Of a DNA stretch of 64,000 bases, positions 8,209 to 16,374 are shown piece by piece. The stretch comes from CAXSBR01 sp964252015 (lineage in GTDB: Bacteria; Actinomycetota; Actinomycetes; Mycobacteriales; Jatrophihabitantaceae). The stretch covers positions 1-64,000 of the forward strand of contig CAXULW010000019.1 of assembly GCA_964252015.1 (NCBI GenBank), read 5' to 3'. The stretch's first letter is position 1, and every line of letters begins with the position of its first letter. The translations under genes and the position numbers were made by a program. The notes beneath the pieces were generated by a model. The model was not told where the DNA came from, ran no database searches, and worked only from the letters and a program-made list of their open reading frames with translations.

Positions 8209-9093
8209 ATGGCGTCCACCGGGTCCTACGGCGATGCCGACAGCGACGCCGACGGCGAGCCCGAGGCCGACCTCGAACCCGTGGCCGATCGGGTCGAGAT
8301 CCTCGCGGACGCCGACCGTCCCGGCGGCTGGATGTTGCTATTGGAACGCATCCGGCAGTCCTACGTCGACCTCGACGACCCGACCTATCTCGACTTCGAA
8401 TACATGCGCTGGATGGCCCACGTGGTCGACGCCGCGCCCGAGGGTCCGCTGGCCGTCACCCATCTCGGCGGTGGCGCGGCCACCCTGGTGCGCTACATCG
8501 CCGCCACCCGGCCGGGCAGCAGCCAGATCGTGTGCGAGCCCGACGCCGAGCTGACCGAGTTCGTCCGGGCCAAGCTGCCGTTCCGCCGTGACGTGCGGGT
8601 GCGCATCCGGTCCATCGACGGGCGGGCCGGGATTGCGGCGCTCCGGGCCGCCAGCGCCGACATGGTCGTGCTGGACGCGTTCGCGGGCGGGCGGGTGCCG
8701 GCCGAGCTCGGGACGGCCGAGTTCGCGACCGAGGTGAACCGGGTGCTGCGTCTCGGCGGGCTGTTCGTGGCCAACATCGGCGACGGCGGGAACATGCGGT
8801 ACGCGCGCCGTCTGGTGGCCGCGCTGGGCACGCGCCTGCCGCACGCGCTCCTGGTCACCGACAAATCCGTGCTCACCGGGCGGCGCTACGGCAACATCAT
8901 GGTGGCCGCATCGGGCCGCCGGCTGCCGTTGGAACCAATCCGCCGCGGCCTGCTCGGAGAGCCGTTCCCGGTACAGGTCCTCACCGGCCGCGAGCTGTCC
9001 GGCTGGCTCGGCGGGGCCGCCCCGTTCACCGATGCGGACGCGCACCGCTCGCCGAGCCCGCCCGAGGAAACGTGGCGCGTAGCCCCCGACTGA
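8209..9093 (+). CDS. Spermidine synthase-like methyltransferase-fold protein
   Basis: The 294-aa protein has the spermidine-synthase/Rossmann fold: YLDFEYMRWM, the glycine loop VTHLGGGAATLVRYIA, the acidic strand end IVCEPDAELTEFVR, and DMVVLDAFAGGRVPAEL where true spermidine synthases have their catalytic Asp. Actinobacteria carry many such homologues that are not proven polyamine enzymes, so the substrate stays open. The first 35 residues are acidic with a D/A/E repeat and probably disordered. TAGGCT at 8196-8201 precedes the ATG by seven bases, predicting a leaderless transcript. It is divergent from the PASTA kinase gene. Confidence 0.78.
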   Translation: MASTGSYGDADSDADGEPEADLEPVADRVEILADADRPGGWMLLLERIRQSYVDLDDPTYLDFEYMRWMAHVVDAAPEGPLAVTHLGGGAATLVRYIAATRPGSSQIVCEPDAELTEFVRAKLPFRRDVRVRIRSIDGRAGIAALRAASADMVVLDAFAGGRVPAELGTAEFATEVNRVLRLGGLFVANIGDGGNMRYARRLVAALGTRLPHALLVTDKSVLTGRRYGNIMVAASGRRLPLEPIRRGLLGEPFPVQVLTGRELSGWLGGAAPFTDADAHRSPSPPEETWRVAPD

Positions 9094-9105
9094 CCCCATC
9101 CACCG

Positions 9106-9156
9106 CGAATCGGGTGCACAGAGGGACACCTGGTGTCCATGTATGCACCCGATTCG
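9106..9156. repeat. 51-bp palindromic element, copy 1
   Basis: A nearly perfect palindrome centred on base 9131: outer arms CGAATCGGGTGCA (9106-9118) and TGCACCCGATTCG (9144-9156), inner arms GGACACC and GGTGTCC around a single T, with three mismatched pairs between. A second copy at 49761-49805 shares the core GGACnCCnGGTGTCC and the flanks CGGGTGCA/TGCACCCG. It starts 12 bases after the spermidine-synthase-like stop codon. It could be a terminator without a T-tract or a mobile palindromic repeat. Confidence 0.8.
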
Positions 9157-9174
9157 GGTTACTAGGCTGGTCGG

Positions 9175-9522
9175 GTGGACGTGACCGTGGACGAACTCGA
9201 CCTACTGGCGTTGCCGGACGTGGCGGCGCGGCTCGACCTGCCGATCACGCGGGTGCACCAACTGATCCGCGACGGTGACGTGGTGGCCGTGTCCCGCCCG
9301 GATCAGCCGCGGGCGATTCCGGCCGCGTTCATCGGTGACGAGGGCCCGGTGAAGGGCCTGCCCGCCGTGATCACCCTGCTCCGTGACGCGCGCTACCAGG
9401 ACGAGGAGATCGTCGACTGGCTGTTCCGGGCCGACGAATCCCTGCCGGGAACGCCGATCCAGGCGTTACGCGAAAACCGCGGCACCGAGATCAAACGCCG
9501 CGCCCAAGCGGCCGGATTCTGA
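9175..9522 (+). CDS. Rv2175c-like DNA-binding protein
   Basis: The 115-aa product matches the Rv2175c family: an N-terminal winged helix-turn-helix (about 10-60, LDLLALPDVAARLDLPITRVHQLIRDG) and the conserved C-terminal block LLRDARYQDEEIVDWLFRADESLPGTPIQAL...GTEIKRRAQA. In mycobacteria the homologue is a substrate of PknL, whose phosphorylation prevents DNA binding; the PASTA kinase gene lies about 1 kb away, so the same pairing is likely here. TAGGCT (9163-9168) lies six bases before the GTG start, predicting a leaderless mRNA. The palindromic repeat is directly upstream. Confidence 0.9.
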   Translation: MDVTVDELDLLALPDVAARLDLPITRVHQLIRDGDVVAVSRPDQPRAIPAAFIGDEGPVKGLPAVITLLRDARYQDEEIVDWLFRADESLPGTPIQALRENRGTEIKRRAQAAGF

Positions 9523-9583
9523 TCCCGCTGAGGCGACTTCGGCGCAGGAACGCGCCACGACGGCAAGCGCGATTGTTCCGGTC

Positions 9584-9928
9584 GTGAGGCACCTGACCTA
9601 TCTGGGCGTACTGGCCGCCTGCCTGATCGGGACCGCCCCGCTCGAATTGTTCCTGCACGCCCGGGTGTACCGGCGCTGGCGGCGCGCCGTGCTGGCGATC
9701 GTGCCTGCGGTGGTGCTCTTCACGGTGTGGGACGTGGCCGCGATCCGGGCGCATTGGTGGCACTTCGACCAGCGGTACATGTCCGGTGTGGTGCTGCCGG
9801 GCCGGCTCCCGCTGGAGGAGCTGCTGTTCTTCGTGGTCGTCCCGCTCTGCGCCATCCTCACCTTCGAGGCCGTGCGGTGCCTGCGCCCGGCCTGGTTCGT
9901 CGGCGACGAAACGTCCGAACGGTCATGA
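9584..9928 (+). CDS. crtYc: Lycopene cyclase subunit, CrtYc type
   Basis: A 114-aa membrane protein with three predicted helices and the lycopene-cyclase domain features: YLGVLAACLIGTAPLELFL at the N-terminus, WDVAAIRAHWWHFD and the conserved PLEELLFFVVVP. Actinobacterial cyclases are often heterodimers of two such short chains that convert lycopene to beta- or epsilon-ring carotenoids. I place the start at GTG 9584, at the beginning of the first helix; upstream codons in this frame overlap the Rv2175c-like gene and are not family-like. The partner gene follows after 28 bp. Confidence 0.85.
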   Translation: MRHLTYLGVLAACLIGTAPLELFLHARVYRRWRRAVLAIVPAVVLFTVWDVAAIRAHWWHFDQRYMSGVVLPGRLPLEELLFFVVVPLCAILTFEAVRCLRPAWFVGDETSERS

Positions 9929-9956
9929 CGCCGCGATTCGTGACCGGGCCCGGGTC

Positions 9957-10256
9957 GTGAGTTACACCGAGGCCAGCGGGCTGGCGGTGGTGCTGGCCGT
10001 CGTCGCCGACCTGTGGATCCTGCGCACGGGGTTGGTGCGCCGGCGCGTGTTCTGGGTCAGCTACGCCATCGTGGTCGCGTTCCAACTGGCGGTGAACGGT
10101 GTGCTGACCGGCCTGGACATCGTCCGCTACGACCCGCACCGGATCATCGGCTGGCGGATTGCCTGGGCGCCGGTGGAAGACCTGGGCTTCGGGTTCGCGC
10201 TAGTGCTGTGCGCGTTGACGACGTGGGTCTGGCTGGGCCGCCGCGGGATCGGCTGA
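9957..10256 (+). CDS. crtYd: Lycopene cyclase subunit, CrtYd type
   Basis: A 99-aa three-helix membrane protein with the second half of the lycopene cyclase fold: FWVSYAIVVAFQLAVNGVLTG, the family motif DPHRIIGWRIAWAPVEDLGFGFALVL. It should pair with the CrtYc-type chain encoded just upstream. The GTG at 9957 starts the domain; longer versions of this frame run through crtYc. It converges on crtI with only 18 bp between the stop codons. Confidence 0.84.
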   Translation: MSYTEASGLAVVLAVVADLWILRTGLVRRRVFWVSYAIVVAFQLAVNGVLTGLDIVRYDPHRIIGWRIAWAPVEDLGFGFALVLCALTTWVWLGRRGIG

Positions 10257-10274
10257 GGCGGGATCGGCTGGAGA

Positions 10275-11876
10275 TCAGGACGCCGACGAGCGGGTGGCCG
10301 GTTCCCAGCTGCGGTGGGCCGCGGCCGGGCGCAGGGCCAGCGATCGGGCCGAGGGGGCCTTGACCGCCCGGCGGATCCGTTCGCGCTCGCGTCCGCCGGT
10401 GATGCGTTCGGCCGCGAGCCGCCCGCTGAGCAGCACCATCGGCACGCCCACGCCGGGTTGGGTGTTCGCGCCGCAGAAGACCAGGTTCTCCACCCGGCGG
10501 TCCAGGGTGGGCGGTCGGAACGGCCCGGTCTGGCTCAGCCGGTGGTTGGCCGAGAACGGGGTGCCACCGGCCAGCCCGTCGGCCAACCAGTCGGCCGGCG
10601 TGACCAGGTGCTCCACCTCGATCGCGTCGCCGAACCCGTCCAGACCGCGGGACTCCAGGGTGGCGACGATGTGGTCGCGGTAGCGCGGACCCGTCTCGTC
10701 CCAGTCGATCCCGGCCCCGCTGACCGTGTTCGGCGCCGGGAACAACACGTGGTAGATCTGGCGGTCCTTGGGCGCCAGCCCGGGTTCGGTCGCGGTGGGG
10801 TTGCCGATCAGGAACGACGGATCGCTCATCACCCGGCCCTGGTCGATCACCTCGCGGAACGTCTCGCCCCAGGCCCGCCCGAAGTCGATGGTGTGGTGGG
10901 CCAACCCGTCGTACCGTGCGGACGACCCCACGTGCAGCACCACGCACGACGGCGAGTAGGTCAGCCGGGCCACCCGTTTCGGGGTGTATTCGACCGGCAG
11001 AAGCTGGTGGTATGCGGTCGGCAGGTCGGCGTTGACGACCACGGCGTCGGCCGGGAAGCGCTCCCCGTCAGCGGTGACGACGGCGCGGGCGCGGCCGCCG
11101 TTCACCTCGATGCGCGCGGCGGTCGTGCCGTAGCGGAACGTGACCCCGTGCCGCGCCGCCGCCCCGGCCAGGGCGTCGGCCACCGCGGACATCCCGCCCT
11201 TCGGGTAAAAGACGCCGGCCACGCTGTCCATGTAGGCGATGACCGCGTAGACGGCCAGGGCCCGGTCCGGGGCCATCCCGGCGTACATCGACTGGAACGA
11301 GAAGATCCGTCGTAGCCGCTCGTCGGTGAAGAAGCTGTCCACCTTGGGCCCGAGCCGGCGCAGGCCACCGAGGGCAGCCACCCGGGCCGCGGCCGGGCTG
11401 ACCAGGTCGCGGGCGCGGTCCAGGTTGCGATCGATGAACGTGGGCAGCTCGGCCTCGTACAGCTCCCGCAGGAAGGTGACGAACCGGCGGTAGCCGTCCA
11501 CGTCCGCGCCCGAGCCGACGGACGCGATCTGCTCGGCCATCGCGTCGGGGTCGGTGTGGACGTCGAGGTGGGAGCCGTCGGCGAAGCGGGCCCGGTAGGC
11601 CGGCGTGATCGGCACCAGGTCGAGCCACTGTCCGATGTCCTCGCCCACACAGGCCAGCGCGTCGGCGATGAACTCTGGCATGGTCAGCACGGTCGGTCCC
11701 AGTTCGAACCGGTAACCGTCGCGATCCAGGCGGCTCGCCCGTCCACCGGGACGCGCTTCGCGTTCGAGCACGGTCACCGACCGGCCGGCGCCGGCCAACC
11801 GCAAGGCCGCCGACAGCCCGCCCAGCCCGGCGCCGATGATCACGATCGACTCCGTCGGATCGGGCACGGTGCGCAT
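10275..11876 (-). CDS. crtI: Phytoene desaturase (FAD-dependent)
   Basis: Converts phytoene to lycopene by stepwise desaturation at the membrane. The 533-aa protein has the N-terminal FAD motif IVIIGAGLGGLSAALRLAGAGRSVTVLEREARPGG and the C-terminal bacterial phytoene dehydrogenase signature NLVFCGANTQPGVGVPMVLLSGRLAAERI. The chosen ATG at 11876 has TAGATT seven bases upstream on its strand, predicting a leaderless mRNA; an ORF reaches 17 codons further without family similarity. It follows the polyprenyl synthase gene on the same strand with a 60-bp gap. No phytoene synthase (crtB) gene is in the window. Confidence 0.92.
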   Translation of the reverse strand: MRTVPDPTESIVIIGAGLGGLSAALRLAGAGRSVTVLEREARPGGRASRLDRDGYRFELGPTVLTMPEFIADALACVGEDIGQWLDLVPITPAYRARFADGSHLDVHTDPDAMAEQIASVGSGADVDGYRRFVTFLRELYEAELPTFIDRNLDRARDLVSPAAARVAALGGLRRLGPKVDSFFTDERLRRIFSFQSMYAGMAPDRALAVYAVIAYMDSVAGVFYPKGGMSAVADALAGAAARHGVTFRYGTTAARIEVNGGRARAVVTADGERFPADAVVVNADLPTAYHQLLPVEYTPKRVARLTYSPSCVVLHVGSSARYDGLAHHTIDFGRAWGETFREVIDQGRVMSDPSFLIGNPTATEPGLAPKDRQIYHVLFPAPNTVSGAGIDWDETGPRYRDHIVATLESRGLDGFGDAIEVEHLVTPADWLADGLAGGTPFSANHRLSQTGPFRPPTLDRRVENLVFCGANTQPGVGVPMVLLSGRLAAERITGGRERERIRRAVKAPSARSLALRPAAAHRSWEPATRSSAS

Positions 11877-11936
11877 GATGGCGAATCTATCCGTCCGGCG
11901 CCCCCGGGCCGACGTGCGCTGAGACACCGCGGCCGG

Positions 11937-13043
11937 TCAGCGCGATCGATCGGTGGCGGCCCCGGCCAGGACGGCGAGGGCGGCCTTGGCGTCCGGACGG
12001 ATGACCGCGTCGTCGAGAGCGGCCAGGGCCACCTCCGTGCGCTCGGCGATCATCCGTTCCACCTCGGCCAGCGCGCCGGTCTCGACGATGATCTCGCGCA
12101 CCCGCGAGATGCCCTCCGGGCCGAGATCACCGTTGCCCAGGCCGGCGTCGAGCGTGGCCCGTCCGGCCGGATCGGCGTGGTCGTGGGCCAGCGCCACCAG
12201 GACGGTCCGCTTGCCCTCCCGTAGGTCGTCGCCGGCCGGTTTGCCGGTGTGGACCGGGTCGCCGAACACGCCGAGGACGTCGTCGCGCAGCTGGAAGGCC
12301 TCGCCCAGCGGCACCCCGAATGCGGAGAGCGATTCCAACAGTTGCGTCGGTCCACCGCCGGCCGCCGCCCCGACGTGCAGAGGCCGCTCCACCGTGTACT
12401 TGCTCGACTTGAAGCGGGCCACCCGCAGCGCGGTCTCGACGGAATACCCGCCGCGGGCCTGCTCGAGCACGTCCAGGTACTGCCCGGCCATCATCTCCGT
12501 GCACATCGCGTCGAACGCGGCCATCGCGCCGGCGCCGTGGCCGAGCTCGCGGGTCGCCGCGGACACCATCGACCACGACCACGACAACAGCAGATCGCCG
12601 AGCAGGATCGCGGCCGCACTGCCGAACGTGTGCGGCTCGCTCGACCACCCGGCGTCACGGTGCACCGTGGCGAAGCGGGCGTGCGCGGCCGGCTGCCCGC
12701 GGCGGGTATCCGAGGCGTCGATCAGGTCGTCGTGGACGAGTGCGGCCGCGTGCAGCAGCTCCAATCCCGCCGCGGCGCGCACCAGCACGTCCTCGCCGTC
12801 GGCGGCGTCGTGGTGCACGCAGCGCCAGCCCCAGTAGGCGAAAACCGGTCGCATCCGCTTGCCGCCGGACAGGACGAAATCCCGCGCGGCGGCCGTGACG
12901 GGAACGAGTTCGGGACCGGCGGCTTCGAGCCCGGCGGCGCTGCCGGCCAGGAACTCGGCCAGCGCCCGGTTGATGCGCGAGGTGACGGCCATCACGTCGG
13001 CGATCGTCACACCAACGTCCGGGCGGGAATGGCCGGAGGTCAC
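11937..13043 (-). CDS. idsA: Polyprenyl (geranylgeranyl-type) diphosphate synthase
   Basis: Trans-prenyltransferase of 368 aa that chains isopentenyl units. Both aspartate-rich motifs are present: DDLIDASD in the first and DDVLGVFGD in the second, plus GGKRMRPVFAYWGW near the N-terminus and the LLGD/DLL helix. The position next to metF matches mycobacterial idsA2, while the downstream crtI suggests it supplies geranylgeranyl diphosphate for carotenoids; chain length cannot be fixed by eye. The GTG start has TAGTGT seven bases upstream on its strand, so the transcript is probably leaderless. Its promoter overlaps that of the divergent metF. Confidence 0.9.
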   Translation of the reverse strand: MTSGHSRPDVGVTIADVMAVTSRINRALAEFLAGSAAGLEAAGPELVPVTAAARDFVLSGGKRMRPVFAYWGWRCVHHDAADGEDVLVRAAAGLELLHAAALVHDDLIDASDTRRGQPAAHARFATVHRDAGWSSEPHTFGSAAAILLGDLLLSWSWSMVSAATRELGHGAGAMAAFDAMCTEMMAGQYLDVLEQARGGYSVETALRVARFKSSKYTVERPLHVGAAAGGGPTQLLESLSAFGVPLGEAFQLRDDVLGVFGDPVHTGKPAGDDLREGKRTVLVALAHDHADPAGRATLDAGLGNGDLGPEGISRVREIIVETGALAEVERMIAERTEVALAALDDAVIRPDAKAALAVLAGAATDRSR

Positions 13044-13050
13044 GTTTCGG

Positions 13051-13060
13051 ACACTACGCT
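13051..13060. promoter_or_regulatory. Overlapping divergent -10 boxes of idsA and metF
   Basis: On the plus strand TACGCT (13055-13060) lies seven bases before the metF ATG. On the minus strand TAGTGT (13056-13051) lies seven bases before the idsA GTG. The two boxes share two base pairs, so two polymerases could not occupy both at once. Confidence 0.55.
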
Positions 13061-13067
13061 GTGGGGC

Positions 13068-13994
13068 ATGGCGCGGACCGTGGTCGAACAGCTACGCAGC
13101 GGAAACCCCACGTTTTCGTTCGAATTCATGCCGCCCAAGACCGACGAGGCCGAACGCCAGCTGTGGAAGGCGATTCGCGAGCTCGAGCCGCTCAACCCCT
13201 CCTTCGTCTCGGTGACCTACGGCGCCGGCGGCTCGACCCGGGAGCGGACCCTCGAGGTGACCGAACGGATCGCCCAGGACACCACGCTGCTCCCGGTGGC
13301 GCACCTGACCGCGGTCAACCACTCCGTGGCCGAATTGCGGACCATCATCGGCAACCTGGCCGCGGCCGGGGTGGTGAACATGTTGGCCCTGCGCGGCGAC
13401 CCGCCCGGCGGAGATCCGCTGGGGGAGTGGGTGACGCATCCGCAAGGTCTGCGGTACGCCTCGGACCTGGTGGAGTTGATCCGGCGCAGCGGTGACTTCT
13501 CGGTTGGGGTCGCGGCGTTTCCGTACAAGCACCCGCGGTCGGCGACGATCGAGGACGACACTCGGTTCTTCGTCGAGAAGTGCCGGGCGGGCGCGCAGTA
13601 CGCGATTACGCAGATGTTCTTCGACGCCGACGACTACCTGCGGCTGCGCGATCGGGTCGCCGCTTCAGGCTGCGATACGCCCATTATTGCCGGTATCATG
13701 CCGGTGACCATTATCGGCACCCTGGCCCGTTCCGAGCAGCTTTCCGGGGCGCCGTTTCCTTCCGAGCTCGCGGCGAAGTTCGAGGCCGTGGCCGACGATG
13801 CGAAGGCCGTGCGCGCGTTGGGTATCGAGGAGACCACGAAGCTGGCCCGCCGCCTGCTCGACGAGGGCGTGCCCGGAATCCACTTCATCACCTTCAACTG
13901 GTCCAAGGCCACCCGCGAAGTGTGGGCCAACCTGGACCTGGCCGCCGTCCAGGCGCCGACCGACCTGACCCTCGCGAGCAAAAGGTCGCCGTGA
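13068..13994 (+). CDS. metF: Methylenetetrahydrofolate reductase
   Basis: Flavoenzyme reducing 5,10-methylene-THF to 5-methyl-THF for methionine synthesis. The 308-aa product shows the family course: FSFEFMPPKTDEAERQL, FVSVTYGAGGSTRERT, HLTAVNHS, NMLALRGDPPGGD, GVAAFPYKHPRS, ITQMFFDADDYLRLRDR and GIHFITFNWS. The ATG at 13068 directly precedes the domain; TACGCT seven bases upstream suggests a leaderless mRNA. The frame stays open far upstream, but that part lies inside idsA on the other strand. Co-location with the sulfur genes downstream is fitting for methionine supply. Confidence 0.94.
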   Translation: MARTVVEQLRSGNPTFSFEFMPPKTDEAERQLWKAIRELEPLNPSFVSVTYGAGGSTRERTLEVTERIAQDTTLLPVAHLTAVNHSVAELRTIIGNLAAAGVVNMLALRGDPPGGDPLGEWVTHPQGLRYASDLVELIRRSGDFSVGVAAFPYKHPRSATIEDDTRFFVEKCRAGAQYAITQMFFDADDYLRLRDRVAASGCDTPIIAGIMPVTIIGTLARSEQLSGAPFPSELAAKFEAVADDAKAVRALGIEETTKLARRLLDEGVPGIHFITFNWSKATREVWANLDLAAVQAPTDLTLASKRSP

Positions 13995-14043
13995 CCCTCG
14001 ACCTGATGAACCGCGACGAGCCGTTGTGGATTTCCCCGGCCCG

Positions 14044-14910
14044 ATGACCGGCTCCCGGTACGGCAACCCACGGCGTCCCGTTGCGAAGAACATCAAGTCC
14101 TCAGTACAGGAAATGATCCGGGCCGCCCGCGGTCCCCGGTCCGCCACTCGCGCCCTTCCGGATTTCATGATCATCGGTGCCCAGAAGGCCGGCACGACCT
14201 CGCTGTTCCAGTACCTCGAGGAGTGCCCGGATGTACGCGGGCCGTTGACCAAGGAACTGCACTACTACGACCACAACGTCGACCGCGGGGAGCAGTGGTA
14301 CCGCAGCAACTTCCCGATCCGTTCGGCGAGTGACGGATGGATCACCGGCGAGAGCTCGCCCTACTACATGCTCCATCCGAGCGTGCCCCGGCGGTTGGTC
14401 GACCACCTGCCCGGCACCCGGTTGATCGCGCTGCTGCGGCATCCGGTCCAGCGGGCGTACTCCCATTTCAACCATTCCCGCGTGCTCGGCGGTGAACCCA
14501 TCGACGACTTCCGGGCCGCGATGGCGGCGGAACCTGCGCGCACCGACGAAGCCTGGGCCCGCCTGGTCAAGACCGGTAAACGTGAGCCTGACGTGGAGTG
14601 GTTCAGCTACGCCCGCCGCAGCCATTACGCGCCGCAACTGCGCCGCTGGCTGGCCTGTTTCCCCCGGGAATCACTGCTGATCATGACGGCGGAGGAGCTG
14701 TACCGGAACCCGCAGGGTGGGCTCAGCCGGGCCCGGGCCCACCTCGGACTGCCCCAGATAGACGTCACCGACCGCAACTTCCGCCCGCGCAATGCGCGCT
14801 CCTATATCCCGATCAGCGACCAGGTTCGCGTTGCGCTCGGCCGCGAGTTCGTCGACGACATGGCTGAGGTCGAGCAGCTCATGGGCCGTCCGACCGGCTG
14901 GGACCTGTAA
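14044..14910 (+). CDS. Sulfotransferase family protein
   Basis: The 288-aa protein has the PAPS-binding signatures: the 5-prime phosphosulfate loop DFMIIGAQKAGTTSLFQYL near residue 40 and the 3-prime phosphate motif LIALLRHPVQRAYSHF around residue 135. It transfers sulfate from PAPS to a glycan, lipid or small molecule that cannot be named from sequence. PAPS could come from the adenylylsulfate kinase encoded at 22.6 kb. The start is uncertain between ATG 14044 and an in-frame GTG at 14026; neither has a clear ribosome binding site. Confidence 0.85.
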   Translation: MTGSRYGNPRRPVAKNIKSSVQEMIRAARGPRSATRALPDFMIIGAQKAGTTSLFQYLEECPDVRGPLTKELHYYDHNVDRGEQWYRSNFPIRSASDGWITGESSPYYMLHPSVPRRLVDHLPGTRLIALLRHPVQRAYSHFNHSRVLGGEPIDDFRAAMAAEPARTDEAWARLVKTGKREPDVEWFSYARRSHYAPQLRRWLACFPRESLLIMTAEELYRNPQGGLSRARAHLGLPQIDVTDRNFRPRNARSYIPISDQVRVALGREFVDDMAEVEQLMGRPTGWDL

Positions 14911-14984
14911 GCCCGACCGGCATCGCGGAGCGGGGCCACGGGCTCGGTTGGAAGCGTCGCTTCACGGGCAAGCGTGGCGGCGGA

Positions 14985-16268
14985 CTAGGCCGTACCCGTG
15001 GCCAGGTCGCGCAGGCGGGTGAAGACGCGTTCCTCGGAGCGCAGCCCGTCGTGCTCGAACTCGTTGGTCACCCACGGTCGTAACCCGGGCACCGCGGCGG
15101 CCGTCTGCAGCGATAGTTGGGCGTCGACGTAGAGATCGTCGTAGTAGATGGCGGCGGCGACCGGAACCTCGTTGTGGGCCAGCACTTCAGGGTCGTAGAG
15201 GTCGGGCCAGTCGCTCTTGGCGTTGAGCAGTTCCATGGCTCCGGCAAAGGGCTTGAGCGCGGATTCGTCGCGGAAGATGGAAGGTTCCTTCATCTCGCCG
15301 GTGAGGCAAAGATCGTCGGCGTCCGGGGACACGGCCGGGAACTCGGCGCGGACGCGGTGGGCGGCCCACCGTGACGCGGTGCCCGAGCAGTAGATGACCT
15401 CCTGGAGCACGGCGTACAGCGGCCCGTCCAGGTGGGAGGTTTGGTGCTCGACGTCGAGCAGGAACGCCGACGCGACATCATGACCGTCGAACGCGGTCTC
15501 CAGCAGGTAGTGGACTTCAGCGAAGCCGTAGCTCATCCCCAACCCGATACCCAATGATTGCAGGCGTTCCACCGTCAGCGGGTCACCTCCGGGTAGGCGA
15601 AGTGGATCGTCGTCCGGACGAGACCGGATCACGTCGCGAAGTCGGTTCAGCACGCTCTGGTCGCCTGGGTAACGGCGGAAGTGTTCGGCGTTCTTGGCCA
15701 GGACGCGCGGCCAGGTACGCCGGTATACGTCCTCGGCGGTCGCGGTCAGTCCCGGTACACCGCCGGTGATCAGGCACTCGGCCAACCCGTGCGGGGCCAG
15801 CGACAGGTAGGTCAGCGTGCAGAAGCCGCCGTAACTCTGGCCCAGCGTGGTCCACGGGCGCCCGCCGGCGACGGTGGCGCGCAGAATTTCGGCGTCGCGC
15901 ACGATCGCATCGGCCCGGAAGTAGCTGAGGTAGTCGGCCAGCGCGTCATCGTCGGCGAAGCGACCCGGGGTGCGGTCGGTGACCGGCGTGGACAGCCCGG
16001 TGCCGCGCTGGTCCAGGAGCAGAACGCGGTAGTTCTTGACCGCCTCGGCGATCCATCCGTCGCGGTGGACGGGGCGGGGGGAAGCACCACCCGGTCCGCC
16101 CTGCAGGAACAGCAGCCACGGCAGGTCGTCCTGAGCCCGTTCGATCGAGCGCACTTCGCGGGCGAACACCGTCACCGTGGGCCCGTCCGGGCGGGAGTGA
16201 TCCAGTGGCGCTGATACGACGTGTTCCTGCAGCAGCAGGCCGGGCACCGGGCGCGAGTAGACGGTCAC
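14985..16268 (-). CDS. Alpha/beta hydrolase, proline iminopeptidase (S33) type
   Basis: The 427-aa protein matches S33 peptidases: oxyanion region FLQGGPGGASP, VLLLDQRGTGLS, and nucleophile elbow TLGQSYGGFCTLTYLS, with the late His expected in NEFEHDGLR. These enzymes release N-terminal proline or other residues from short peptides; specificity is not clear. No signal peptide is visible, so it is likely cytoplasmic. I chose GTG 16268 because CAGGCT lies seven bases before it, as at other genes here, and because the 15 extra residues of the longer frame look random. It faces the sulfotransferase gene end to end. Confidence 0.85.
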   Translation of the reverse strand: MTVYSRPVPGLLLQEHVVSAPLDHSRPDGPTVTVFAREVRSIERAQDDLPWLLFLQGGPGGASPRPVHRDGWIAEAVKNYRVLLLDQRGTGLSTPVTDRTPGRFADDDALADYLSYFRADAIVRDAEILRATVAGGRPWTTLGQSYGGFCTLTYLSLAPHGLAECLITGGVPGLTATAEDVYRRTWPRVLAKNAEHFRRYPGDQSVLNRLRDVIRSRPDDDPLRLPGGDPLTVERLQSLGIGLGMSYGFAEVHYLLETAFDGHDVASAFLLDVEHQTSHLDGPLYAVLQEVIYCSGTASRWAAHRVRAEFPAVSPDADDLCLTGEMKEPSIFRDESALKPFAGAMELLNAKSDWPDLYDPEVLAHNEVPVAAAIYYDDLYVDAQLSLQTAAAVPGLRPWVTNEFEHDGLRSEERVFTRLRDLATGTA

Positions 16269-16374
16269 CTGCGCCAGCCTGCCACCGCCTCGATGCGCGC
16301 GCGGGGTAAGCACGGATGGACGGGTATGGAGCTAACATCGGCTCACCCCCCCGCTCGGCCGTCTGGAGTTGGCA

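Noticed and set aside
14911..14984. GAAGCG-T-CGCTTC hairpin between the sulfotransferase and hydrolase genes
   Set aside because: Six pairs around one base is too weak and common to call a terminator.
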